From NCBI GenBank assembly GCA_045639325.1, contig JAZUCU010000048.1, positions 124,001 to 188,000 on the forward strand: 64,000 nt of DNA. Reading direction: 5' to 3'. This document shows, one piece after another, positions 55,201 to 63,380 of this stretch. The position numbers and the translations under genes were made by a program. The first letter of the stretch is position 1; each line of letters opens with the position of its first letter. Source of the DNA: RGIG8244 sp045639325 (lineage in GTDB: Bacteria; Verrucomicrobiota; Lentisphaeria; Victivallales; UBA1829). The notes under the pieces were generated by a model that did not search any database, had not been told where the DNA came from, and saw only the letters and a program-made list of their open reading frames with translations.

Positions 55201-55864
55201 TGACTTTTTCAAACGTCTTGCAGTGCTCGGACACAAATATAACAAACGGTATCCCCGTGTTGTGCTGCATACGACAGCGGTTCAATATCTGCCGCGCTAT
55301 ACGTTCTGCGATGTCGGTTACGGCGGCGAAATGAATATCCCGAAAGATGGTGACCACTTCAATGTCTTTTATTCCGCCTGGCCGGAAATCATGCTCGGTG
55401 TGGATTGGGGGATCGGCAGAGGGATGTTGACCATGCTTCATGGCAAAGGCCTGCATGAAACACCGCGTCATACCCGCGCCATGTATGCCGCATATAAGAT
55501 TTATGATATGGGCATGTGGAATACAGCCAGCCACGGAAAAACCAACAAGCTTTTCCAACAGATCGAGAAGGATTTTGGCAGCAATGCCCCCGATTGCAAG
55601 TTTGTCATGTGGCGTTATAATACACTTGTGAAGTTTGATAAAAAGGATAATCTGATCCGTTGCAGTTACTTCCAGCGTCCTGGCAAATATCTGTTCTATC
55701 TTGCCAACCACGGCAAGTCTGACCGGAAAGTGAGTTTTTCCATTTTGGAAAAAGGAACGCTCCTTGATGCGGAAAACGGAAAAGTTATTGCCGCTGTCAA
55801 TGGAAAATATACCCTTGACGTGAAAAAACACGACTTGCGGATTTTGATTCTGAAAACAAAATAA
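52244..55864 (+). CDS. Large secreted DUF6067/GH123-like enzyme with CBM9-like domain
   Basis: A 1206-aa exported protein, signal peptide LLFAGLLLGCIAVSA. Order: a carbohydrate-binding-like beta sandwich (about 20-155), a CBM9-like domain (about 165-365; RQSDCYLLADKDNLYVATV, YLDDSLEVMITPEG), a linker beta domain, and a catalytic part from about 740. The latter has VWLGEHKRGLFWFAESDKGW and MMDGIYLDNNYPTFD, typical of DUF6067 glycosidase-like proteins. The acidic pair in YLDNN and later HGKGLHETPRHTRAMYAAYK are conserved-looking but not proven catalytic. Probably an endo-acting or surface enzyme with its own glycan-binding arm. Co-transcribed with pseudopilin 5 and GH36. Confidence 0.75.
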   Translation: MKKQLLFAGLLLGCIAVSAFEQNWSFKNKTSGWNVIERNDRKNQMSKTDKGILLNGMIAADKVKISRGNLEVRVKARAKGGKGSLKVYVLETYLSNKTPTAGAQIMVPELSGEFQQFTGFVQIVPWHPVSHVQLLLDGENVEIEDVTFRRSGDVVKRQYLPSVATIPMLKEPLDLNGPFRSGFFKRNGIFIQNGFRDFLSGKNTNRQSDCYLLADKDNLYVATVYPCPPGGVITKVKTNDGQVYLDDSLEVMITPEGNSKKPARFYQIIANFAGYVYDKEHDLAIGQHYQGWNCPGLEVKRMRYGVNDGRNHYILMMKIPFKSLKINDPSKTFGVSVCRNFKSPDVNGILTGTRYDDYENMLKCRVVPNAPSVGWTVNDLTGDGYYKVDLTVTPKGAPLKMQIRDSNGKVIKEKSVTAGKTVLTVDDTERNQQSAMYDAIVQDAAGNTLFRHQHVLETGIYSKVASIQPQKKTKLLTVEHYPWQKKINIRWNAMSRENQKDAARAEITITGPDGKRQTLKQNKIDFYENQGHAVFAFEPAVHGKYKVEAKYFNRNGVVIAVGDDQFETKNFEWLGNKIGCDDIIVPPYTPMVVKGQTVSHLLRDFVFGKNGLPASVKAAGGEVLASPIDFEIKAFGKVLKAKKSAFQFTKKSPTRVEFTATTDYPGLKVKLDAWMEYDGFLFYTMNLIPESTIKIDSFVMKMHYKNAILFHYGNQEIRTNRSYYHIPEDLPGTGKIWDTKNVKVDNLRTKFLPYVWLGEHKRGLFWFAESDKGWSTKMENSGYDLHREKDGSISMRIKFINVPVELKSARAIQFGFLATPIKPDKTGHQLSYRWDHTMGMGVLTCGFEILDTWMTQQLAYKDPKKSHVMYLAGNLYNAGESEFKYFAQEALIKPRMDYTLSMGSQKYKVKGPKSDAYLLNYVDWSPGLRDFYIWRMEKILRDTMMDGIYLDNNYPTFDKDMQKQGKLAYLREDGTIQPGSHILVVRDFFKRLAVLGHKYNKRYPRVVLHTTAVQYLPRYTFCDVGYGGEMNIPKDGDHFNVFYSAWPEIMLGVDWGIGRGMLTMLHGKGLHETPRHTRAMYAAYKIYDMGMWNTASHGKTNKLFQQIEKDFGSNAPDCKFVMWRYNTLVKFDKKDNLIRCSYFQRPGKYLFYLANHGKSDRKVSFSILEKGTLLDAENGKVIAAVNGKYTLDVKKHDLRILILKTK

Positions 55865-55891
55865 AATACAATACAGAAAGGATTTTTTATC

Positions 55892-56413
55892 ATGAAAAAA
55901 GCACTTATTTTTGCAGCCATTCTCGGCGCCTGTTCTCTCTATGCTCAGAAACTGATTCCGGATCCCTGCAATCTGAAATTCTCTGCAAAATATAATGTCC
56001 CGTCGAACTGGTATATCCAGACCTCAAAAGCGGAACGTGCCAATGTGACATACAAAGAACTGGGCGGAAACAAGCGGATTATCACGATTGCACCGAAAAA
56101 GGATCAGATTCTCTTCTATTACGGTTCTGCAAAAAAAGCCATCAAGGGTGATGTGGTAAACTTTACACTCAAAGCCAAAGGGAAAGGTACAGTCTCCGTC
56201 GGTTATATTTCCTATGGCGCAAAAGATTCCAATAATTTCTCTTACACGGAACCGGTTACGCTGACGGATAAGGAACAGACTTTCACCAAGTCCATCGAAA
56301 TCAAAGACAATGAAAAGACCGGCAAAAAGACGGAAGTCATTCGTATCTGCATTGTTGTGCCCCGCGGTTCCGAAGTGGAAATTGCTTCTTATAACGCCGC
56401 GTTGGAAGAATAA
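55892..56413 (+). CDS. Small secreted beta-sandwich protein
   Basis: A 173-aa exported protein with signal peptide LIFAAILGACSLYA. The mature 155 residues alternate beta strands (VNFTLKAKGKGTVSVGYISY, TEVIRICIVVPRGSEVEIA) and look like a CBM4/9/22-type carbohydrate-binding sandwich without a catalytic domain. AGAAAGGA precedes the ATG. Located between the DUF6067-like enzyme (27 bases upstream) and GH36 (15 bases downstream). I do not recognise a named family; glycan binding is inferred. Confidence 0.75.
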   Translation: MKKALIFAAILGACSLYAQKLIPDPCNLKFSAKYNVPSNWYIQTSKAERANVTYKELGGNKRIITIAPKKDQILFYYGSAKKAIKGDVVNFTLKAKGKGTVSVGYISYGAKDSNNFSYTEPVTLTDKEQTFTKSIEIKDNEKTGKKTEVIRICIVVPRGSEVEIASYNAALEE

Positions 56414-56428
56414 GTCTCTGGAGGTAAC

Positions 56429-58684
56429 ATGTTGACTGAGCAGGATTTGATTGCATCTTTCGGTGTTGGTGATTTTTCCCTGACTCCGTACCTTGTATTG
56501 GAGAATGTGGGCAAACTCACAAAGTCATATACAAAGGAATGGTTTGGAAATGCCGGAACCGCACACTGGCATACGGTTTACGAGGAAGGTTTTCAGGACG
56601 ATCTGTATTTTACTTTCTCCGCCGGAGAGCTCAAGTGCCGCCGGTTGATCAAAAATATCAGCAATGAAAAACTTGCTTTGTCGGAAGCCGGAATCGCATT
56701 GCGTGGTATCCGGTTCGGGGAAGATCCGGCGCAGTATTATTATTATCATGCGGAGAACTCACGCGTTTATGCCACGATGACGCTGCCGGTTGATTTCGAC
56801 CGTCTTGCGCCCGGCGGTAAAGATCCCCGGCATCCGGAGCTCAACAGCTGGCTTTCTTATGTGGAAGTCCCGGTTTGCACAAAACGGATCGGCGCAACAC
56901 CGTATCAGCCGTTCCCTGCGATTCTGCTCGGTCATTACGGAACGAATCACGGACTTGTTCACGGTACCTTGGAACAACGTGTGTTCTATCATAGCTATGA
57001 TATTGCGCATGAAAACGATGCTATTGATATGGATGTGATTTCTGCGTTCAAGGGAATCGATGCATTGGAAGTTGTCCCCGGCAGAACTCTTGTGGACCGC
57101 TGGTATCTGGGGGCGACCGATCATGCCGATGATATCGAACGGATTTTTGAAGGATACACAAAAGAATTGCGTCATGTCCTTCCGCCCATGTACGGGGCAG
57201 GGAATGCCAACCGCCATTATGGTGTCTGGGAATCCTGGAACGATGGCAACGAGCGGAATGTGAATGAAAGCATGCTGCTTGCGGAAGCGGAATTTGTCAG
57301 CAAACATTTCCCGACTGTGAAGTATTTTCAGCTGGATGACGGTTACTGGCATCGGGATGACAAAGCCCACGGTCTTGGTGCGGCGTATGAAAAAGATGGC
57401 GGCATTGACCGTAAGAAATTCCCGGAAGGCTTGCGGGCCTACGCGGATAAAGTCCGTCATTACGGTTTGATTCCGGCAATCTGGACCGGATACAATTTTG
57501 CGTACAATTCCCAGATCACTCTGGAACACCCCGAATGGCGTGCGCCTTATGCGTGGCGTTATGAGGTGGATTATCCGACCTTGAAAACGGGCATGATTGC
57601 CGACCCCAGTCAGCCGGAAGTGCGTGATTATCTTTCTTATGCAATCAATACGTTCTGCAGCGATTACAATTTCAACGGCATCAAGCTGGATTTCTGGAGT
57701 TATGCCTTTGAAACCAGTTATCCCATGCTGAAATACCGGGAACATTCCGGTTATGAATGGCGCAGATGGCTTCTGACGGAATACCGGAAAAATCTGCCGA
57801 CTGACGGTTATTTCCAGCCGGGTTGCGATTTGGTTCAGGGGAATCCATTCCTGGGTGAATTTTTCACCAATTACCGTTATGGTCTGGATATCGGCGGCGG
57901 CCATTGGGACTATGTAAAAATCACATTCCTCTGGGGAACCAGTTGCTTTGCAACTCATACCGGGGATATTTATGTGCCCAACAGCGACTCCATCGGGCTT
58001 TTCCCCGGCTTGAGCGAGACGGAAAAATATTTTGCGGTGAATTATACGTTGATTTCCCGTTCCATGGTGGAACTTTCCGGTAAGCTGCATTCCGATTGTT
58101 CGCCCCAATGGTTGAAAGTCCTGCAGAAAGCATTCTGCAACGTCAATAACGGTCAGGATGTTCATTTCGCGCAGTATGATTATCGTGCGAAAAATGCCCT
58201 GCCGCCTGCAATCTGGTATCTGGATACACCGCTCTTTTCCAGAACGTCCAACGTCAAAGGCATGCCGCTCCGCACAGTTGGTCTGTTTAATCTGGAAGAA
58301 GCGGAGAAAATTTTGACTTTTACCCCGGAAGATTTGAAACTCCCTGCCGGGGAATATGTTTTGACCAATGTATGGACGGGTGAACAATATCCGTTCAACG
58401 GCACTGCATCTTTGCCGGTTCCGGCGCATGGCAGTTTACTGCTGGCGGTCAGCGAGACAAGCGGTATCCAGGTATTCGATTCCAACATCCGTCTGGAAAA
58501 ATTGCAGGAAACAGCAGACAGTATTTCTTTCTCAACAGATTACAAAGCGGATGCAGAACTGTATTTGAACCGGATTCCGTCCGCCATTCTCTGCAATGGC
58601 AAAGCTCTGGAATTCAGCGTACAGGGTAAGGTGATCACATTCCATCAACCGGAAGCCGGAGTATTGGAATTTCAGTTTGCCTGA
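56429..58684 (+). CDS. GH36-like alpha-galactosidase family enzyme
   Basis: A 751-aa cytosolic protein. N-terminal beta domain (about 1-250), then the GH36 TIM barrel: YFQLDDGYWHRDD, AIWTGYNF, and the nucleophile in GIKLDFWS (D421). The barrel continues through NYRYGLDIGGGHWDY, which probably holds the acid/base Asp, and a C-terminal beta domain ends the protein. GGAGG lies 6 bases before the ATG. Related enzymes hydrolyse alpha-galactosides or alpha-N-acetylgalactosaminides, and some transfer galactose. Last gene of the pseudopilin 5 operon; two bases separate it from the convergent glycyl radical enzyme. Confidence 0.87.
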   Translation: MLTEQDLIASFGVGDFSLTPYLVLENVGKLTKSYTKEWFGNAGTAHWHTVYEEGFQDDLYFTFSAGELKCRRLIKNISNEKLALSEAGIALRGIRFGEDPAQYYYYHAENSRVYATMTLPVDFDRLAPGGKDPRHPELNSWLSYVEVPVCTKRIGATPYQPFPAILLGHYGTNHGLVHGTLEQRVFYHSYDIAHENDAIDMDVISAFKGIDALEVVPGRTLVDRWYLGATDHADDIERIFEGYTKELRHVLPPMYGAGNANRHYGVWESWNDGNERNVNESMLLAEAEFVSKHFPTVKYFQLDDGYWHRDDKAHGLGAAYEKDGGIDRKKFPEGLRAYADKVRHYGLIPAIWTGYNFAYNSQITLEHPEWRAPYAWRYEVDYPTLKTGMIADPSQPEVRDYLSYAINTFCSDYNFNGIKLDFWSYAFETSYPMLKYREHSGYEWRRWLLTEYRKNLPTDGYFQPGCDLVQGNPFLGEFFTNYRYGLDIGGGHWDYVKITFLWGTSCFATHTGDIYVPNSDSIGLFPGLSETEKYFAVNYTLISRSMVELSGKLHSDCSPQWLKVLQKAFCNVNNGQDVHFAQYDYRAKNALPPAIWYLDTPLFSRTSNVKGMPLRTVGLFNLEEAEKILTFTPEDLKLPAGEYVLTNVWTGEQYPFNGTASLPVPAHGSLLLAVSETSGIQVFDSNIRLEKLQETADSISFSTDYKADAELYLNRIPSAILCNGKALEFSVQGKVITFHQPEAGVLEFQFA

Positions 58685-58686
58685 AA

Positions 58687-60909
58687 TCAATCCATAATGT
58701 TTTTTGCGCGGCGGATATAGGCGTCCTGTTCTTCTTTCGCAAGTTCGACGAACCGGACGTTCCACCCGCAGACGCGAATCTGCAGGTTCTGATATTTTTC
58801 CGGCGTCTGCTGCGCTTTTTCCAGGTCTTCCGCATCGAAAATATTGAATTGGATCACGATCCCGTTTTGTTTGATATAGGCAAAAAGCAGACCTTTTAAT
58901 GCTTCGATTCCATCATCGCCCTGTGCCGCAGAGGGATGCAGCATGGCATCCAGCGGGTAATCCCCCGGCAGATAGGCCGAGTCGATAGCGGTGATGGATT
59001 GAATCAATGCAGTGATGCCGTTGGTATCTGCGCCCATGGTCGGGGAGAGATTTTTGGAAATTTCATCGCCTGCCATACGTCCATCGGGCGTTGCTCCGGT
59101 CTGTTTGCCGAATGTGATAAATGTTCTGGCACCATGACCGGACGCCATAAAAAATCCATTGCGGCTGTTGGGACGCAAGTTGATCCGGCTGCTGACATCG
59201 CGGATGATTTCAGCGGCATATTGATCCACTTCTTTGATGCCGTTGCCGTATTTATTTTTATCGTTCAGGATTTTCCGGCGCAGCCGTTCAGCACCTTCCC
59301 AGTTGTTGATGAGGAGTTCACCCAAAGCGGTCAGGGAAATTTCTTTTTTCTCAAAGACAAACTTTTTAACCGCCATCAACGCATCCACTGCAGTTCCGAT
59401 TCCAGTCAATTGGATGAGGGAGATGTTGTGTACGTTGCCTTTTGCGAATCCATCCAGCCCGGTCTTCAGACTGTTTTCGATAGTCAGCGAATAGAGAGGC
59501 GAGGGGTTGATTTCGTGAAGATACCGTTCATTTTCATAGGTGCAGCGGATGACGGTCTCAACCGTATCGATCAGGTAATCACGGAACGTCTGATAAAATT
59601 CATCAAATGTTTGGATTTCTTCCAGTTTCTTTGTTTTGCATGGCGATTGATATTCGGACCGGGGTTCTGCACCGTTACGGAATACCAACTCGATGCTTTT
59701 CAGAATATTAACGAATGATGCACCGGTGACGTTTGATGCAGTTTTCGGCGCAAATTCGTAACAGCCTGTGATGTTGCAGGTTCTTGCTTCCTCGGCGGAG
59801 AAGCCCAGGCGCGTTAATGCATGTTTGATACCTTGTTCGGAGACAAAGGTCAGACTGCTGTGATGATCCCGCACCATTTTCAATGCGGTATTCAACAGTG
59901 TTTGCGGCGTATTATCTGCAATTTTGAGTTGAAGTTTCGGTGTCGGCATGGCAAGTTCCCGGATGATATCCAGAATCAGGTACGAGACTTCATTGTAAAG
60001 TGTTTCCCCATTTTTACCGGTTCCGCCGAGATAGAAAGGATGTCCCCAGTAATTATCAATGGATCCCCATTGAATAAAGAAACACGTGAGATATTCGCGG
60101 ATCTTTGCTTCTGTGAAACGTCCGGACCGAATATCGTTCTGATAGAAAGGCAGAAGCAGGACGTCCAGGTTACCACCGATCGCCCGTACCTGCATGTGAT
60201 CGATCTGTTCGCAGAAATAGAAATGCAGATAAATGAGCATCAAAACTTCATAAGTATTCCGCGGTGCGCCGATCGTAAGCTGTTTCAATGCTTCGACTTC
60301 ATCCTGAATGCGCGGGTTCTCCGGATGATGTTCATTTGCGTAACGGATCAATCGTTGCAAGGTTTCCAGCAGGGCATCGACAGTGATTTTCATGCCATCG
60401 AAATGGGCTTGGATCTCCGGTGTCAGCGTGCCGTTATTTTTATGAAATTCCCGATAGCTTTCCGCTCTGTCACGCAGCCCGGGGAAGCCCAGGGAGACGA
60501 GAGCCTCCCAATCGGGAATGGAGTGGTCAAAATCTTTCCAATGGAGGAATGTACCTGTGGCGTTATTGATGTTGACGATATCATTGGTCGCGGTGTTGAT
60601 ACCGAAATCGATCTCTCTGTCCCACTTTCTGAGCAGTGGATAAATGGGGCGTTTCTTGCGGTCGAAAGAACCGAATCCGGGAAAAACGTCATGAGGATTG
60701 ACATCAATACGGATATTTCTGCAGATATGTTCAAAACAGCGGGCTTTGATGACGGGTTTAGGAAGTGCCTGTTTTTCAAGCTCTTCGGCAAAAGCAACGA
60801 TCCCAGCAGAAATCTCATCGCTTTCGATTCCGGTGGAAGGATCAAACACCGGACGCCGGAATTTATTCACGAGATATTCCCGATCCTGATCAAAACCTTC
60901 ATATAACAT
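58687..60909 (-). CDS. Glycyl radical enzyme, pyruvate formate-lyase-like, subclass unknown
   Basis: A 740-aa protein with the two marks of glycyl radical enzymes: the thiyl Cys with neighbouring Glu in NITGCYE (C383, E385; general GCxE pattern), and the C-terminal glycyl loop IRVCGWNVRF (G715) in place of the common RVSGY. NYWGHPFYLGGTG and ATPDGRMAGDEISKNLSPT are family signatures. GGAGG lies 8 bases before ATG 60909. The class (PFL, diol dehydratase, choline lyase, sulfonate lyase and so on) cannot be told from these motifs. No activating radical-SAM enzyme is in the window, so activation must be in trans. Divergent from an AraC regulator. Confidence 0.88.
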   Translation of the reverse strand: MLYEGFDQDREYLVNKFRRPVFDPSTGIESDEISAGIVAFAEELEKQALPKPVIKARCFEHICRNIRIDVNPHDVFPGFGSFDRKKRPIYPLLRKWDREIDFGINTATNDIVNINNATGTFLHWKDFDHSIPDWEALVSLGFPGLRDRAESYREFHKNNGTLTPEIQAHFDGMKITVDALLETLQRLIRYANEHHPENPRIQDEVEALKQLTIGAPRNTYEVLMLIYLHFYFCEQIDHMQVRAIGGNLDVLLLPFYQNDIRSGRFTEAKIREYLTCFFIQWGSIDNYWGHPFYLGGTGKNGETLYNEVSYLILDIIRELAMPTPKLQLKIADNTPQTLLNTALKMVRDHHSSLTFVSEQGIKHALTRLGFSAEEARTCNITGCYEFAPKTASNVTGASFVNILKSIELVFRNGAEPRSEYQSPCKTKKLEEIQTFDEFYQTFRDYLIDTVETVIRCTYENERYLHEINPSPLYSLTIENSLKTGLDGFAKGNVHNISLIQLTGIGTAVDALMAVKKFVFEKKEISLTALGELLINNWEGAERLRRKILNDKNKYGNGIKEVDQYAAEIIRDVSSRINLRPNSRNGFFMASGHGARTFITFGKQTGATPDGRMAGDEISKNLSPTMGADTNGITALIQSITAIDSAYLPGDYPLDAMLHPSAAQGDDGIEALKGLLFAYIKQNGIVIQFNIFDAEDLEKAQQTPEKYQNLQIRVCGWNVRFVELAKEEQDAYIRRAKNIMD

Positions 60910-60945
60910 AATAAAAGCCTCCAAAAATTGACTGCTTCTAATATA

Positions 60946-60959
60946 TCACTATATTGTGA
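60946..60959. promoter_or_regulatory. Candidate operator between the glycyl radical enzyme and AraC genes
   Basis: TCACTATATTGTGA, an imperfect 14-bp palindrome (TCAC/GTGA arms), 36 bases upstream of the glycyl radical enzyme start codon in the 156-bp divergent gap. Confidence 0.45.
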
Positions 60960-61065
60960 AAATAAAATGGAAAAATTTTTGATATTTTTGCTTTTTTGTG
61001 ACTTTTAATTTTGCAAAAACAGATGTATATTATTATGGACACTCAACAGGAAAGGAGACAAAATC

Positions 61066-61887
61066 ATGACAGGCGGCAGACGTGTTGATGTAGCTCTTTA
61101 TGCAGACCGATACCGGCTCCATGTACACCGTTTTGCGAAAGGTACTTATCCGGAAGCATCGGGCGATGTGGAAAGTCTTCCCATCAACCGTTGTTTTATG
61201 CCTCTGGCAAATCCCTCTGGAGATAAATGTTTTCTGGAAGATAAGAAGCAGCATTTTACGCTGACTCCCGGGATGGCGTATTTTATTCCGTTGAATTACC
61301 CGGTACGCATCCGACTGGATGAATATCTGACTTTTGTCTCCATTCAATATACGTTGGAACTTTATGAAGGGATCGACGTGTTTTCCGCTTTCCGAAATAT
61401 TTGCGAAATTCCTGGAAATCATTGGAAAGAAGCGGGTGATCAGGCATACGGATGTAAAAACGTTCCGCTGGCAAGTGCCCGTGTTTCCGCATTGGTGTTT
61501 GATTTCAGCAGTGTAGTCATGGAGCAGATGACAGATCAGGAATGGAATCCAGTGACCCGTTTTTCTGATTTTCAGAAGGAATTGGAGTTTGTCTATTCCA
61601 AACGGAAAAAACTGGCACAAATCACGGTTTCCGACCTTGCCAATGTGCGGAATTACAGTCGGGAATATTTTACACGGACCTTTACGCGTATTTCCGGAAT
61701 ATCGCCGAAGCAATTCCTTGCGGATGTATTGGTTAATGAAATCAAACGGGCATTGATGCAGGAAGATTTGAACATCAAAGAGATTTCCGATAATCTCGGT
61801 TTTTCCAGTGAATTTTATTTTTCAAAATTCTGCACCAAGCACACCGGGCTTTCTCCAAAGCAATACCGGAAAAAATATATGGGATAA
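61066..61887 (+). CDS. AraC family transcriptional regulator
   Basis: A 273-aa regulator with a cupin-like sensor half (FTLTPGMAYFIPLNYPVRIR) and a C-terminal AraC double helix-turn-helix (ITVSDLANVRNYSREYFTRT, EISDNLGFSSEFYFSKFC, GLSPKQYRKKYM). AAAGGAG lies just before the ATG. Divergent from the glycyl radical enzyme, which it probably regulates. No second gene is co-transcribed with obvious linkage; a TPR gene follows after 135 bases. Confidence 0.87.
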   Translation: MTGGRRVDVALYADRYRLHVHRFAKGTYPEASGDVESLPINRCFMPLANPSGDKCFLEDKKQHFTLTPGMAYFIPLNYPVRIRLDEYLTFVSIQYTLELYEGIDVFSAFRNICEIPGNHWKEAGDQAYGCKNVPLASARVSALVFDFSSVVMEQMTDQEWNPVTRFSDFQKELEFVYSKRKKLAQITVSDLANVRNYSREYFTRTFTRISGISPKQFLADVLVNEIKRALMQEDLNIKEISDNLGFSSEFYFSKFCTKHTGLSPKQYRKKYMG

Positions 61888-62022
61888 AAAATTGTCTTAA
61901 ACTTATCCTTTTGTGATATAAACATGTTTACATGTGACTTTGAAGTTGTATTTTTTCTGTTTTGAGATATTTTATATTGATTTATTCTTAACTATCGTGT
62001 AAAACTCAAGGAGAATTTTCTC

Positions 62023-63294
62023 ATGAACAGAAAACGTGCAATATGTTTTTTTGTATTGTTGTCCGGCGCAAGCGTATTGACTGCATTCGAAACTCCGCAG
62101 GAGGCAATTGAGGCTTCCTCCAAAGCAATGAAATCTAAAAATTATGCGGAAGCGCACAAGTGTCTGGATGAAGGCTTCAAACTGGCTGTCAACCCTGTCG
62201 AACGCATGATTGTACTCAACCGTCACGGTGAATTGTTCCGGACCCAGGGCGATTGGAAAAATGCGGAAAAGAAGATCATGATGATCATTGAAGACAAGAA
62301 AGCGACAAACGATCAGAAAGCGGAAGCCTGGAACACAATCGCACGTTACAAAGACGCTCAGAGAAAATATGAAGATGCGATTGAAGCCTATCAGAAATCT
62401 CTTGAACTCCGCCCCACAGGCAATCAGGCACAGGAAATCATGAACAAATGCGGTATGCTTCTGGTCCGCATCAAAGATTACACTTCTGCCATCGAATGTT
62501 TCAAACAGGTTCCCACCATCCCCTGTAAAGACAAACGCCGCGCAACAGCAATCGCATTCCAGTCTTACTTGAATATTGCCAATGCCTACGTTGCAATGAA
62601 ACAGCATAAAAATGCGATTCAGCAGTTGAATGATATGGCAAAAAAGCCGGAATTCAAAAGTGCAAGACAGCAGGCTGAAATCCAGAAAGCCATTTTCAAA
62701 ATTTATGATACACAGATTCGGGAAGCGGTCCGCCTCAAACGCTTTGACGAAGCACAGAAAGGCTTTGATGAACTGAAAACCATCGTGAAAGATAATCGTA
62801 TCATCGGTCTGGAAATGTATCTGCTGCAAGGCAGAGCCGATTTTGCTTCAAGAAAACGGGATTATAAAAAGGCGGAAGAATATTACAATACCGCCATCAA
62901 AATCGCCACACCGGCTTTGAAATTCGGCGCATACGGTTCCCTGATCCAGTATTGCCTGATCCACAGAAAATATGCCGATGCAGAAAAGGCTGTGAAAGCA
63001 CTTCAGGCATTGCCCTGCACAAAAGTAGAAGAACAATACCAGATCAGTTTCTGGACTTTCCGTTATTTCAATATCACAAAGAAATATAATGATGCAATCA
63101 AGGTCATGGAAGAAACCGCAAAAATCAAAGGGCTTCCTCCTTACCGTCTCGCAAACTGTTACGGTCTGATCTGCGGAGTATATCTCAATGGGCTCAAGAA
63201 CAAGGAAAAAGCAATCGAATATTATAAAAAAGCCACCGCAGTTCCCCGTGGAAACTGGAAAAACCTGTATATGAAAAAACAACTCGGATTGTAA
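62023..63294 (+). CDS. Secreted TPR-repeat protein
   Basis: A 423-aa exported protein with signal peptide CFFVLLSGASVLTA. The mature protein is a string of helical hairpins with TPR patterns (KNYAEAHKCLDEGFKLA, KYEDAIEAYQKSLELRPTG, DYTSAIECFKQV, DYKKAEEYYNTAIKIA, KEKAIEYYKKATAVP). TPR arrays mediate protein-protein contacts, often in outer-membrane or secretion complexes. AAGGAG precedes the ATG. The following gene is a shorter paralogue, so the pair arose by duplication. No catalytic motif is present. Confidence 0.85.
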   Translation: MNRKRAICFFVLLSGASVLTAFETPQEAIEASSKAMKSKNYAEAHKCLDEGFKLAVNPVERMIVLNRHGELFRTQGDWKNAEKKIMMIIEDKKATNDQKAEAWNTIARYKDAQRKYEDAIEAYQKSLELRPTGNQAQEIMNKCGMLLVRIKDYTSAIECFKQVPTIPCKDKRRATAIAFQSYLNIANAYVAMKQHKNAIQQLNDMAKKPEFKSARQQAEIQKAIFKIYDTQIREAVRLKRFDEAQKGFDELKTIVKDNRIIGLEMYLLQGRADFASRKRDYKKAEEYYNTAIKIATPALKFGAYGSLIQYCLIHRKYADAEKAVKALQALPCTKVEEQYQISFWTFRYFNITKKYNDAIKVMEETAKIKGLPPYRLANCYGLICGVYLNGLKNKEKAIEYYKKATAVPRGNWKNLYMKKQLGL

Positions 63295-63306
63295 TAAAAC
63301 ACTCCC

Positions 63307-63348
63307 GCTCAAGGCGTATTCCATGAACCATCCGCATACGCCTTGAGC
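63307..63348 (+). terminator. Perfect 13-bp inverted repeat between the TPR genes
   Basis: GCTCAAGGCGTAT (63307-63319) and its exact complement (63336-63348) with a 16-base loop and no T-run. Likely an RNA-processing or attenuation hairpin between the two TPR genes. Confidence 0.6.
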
Positions 63349-63380
63349 ACAAATCATTTTATCCGGAGAATGTATCACTT

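Noticed and set aside
61922..61935. Two ACATGT palindromes in tandem upstream of the TPR gene
   Set aside because: Each is only 6 bp and AT-rich surroundings make chance occurrence likely; no regulator adjacent points to it.
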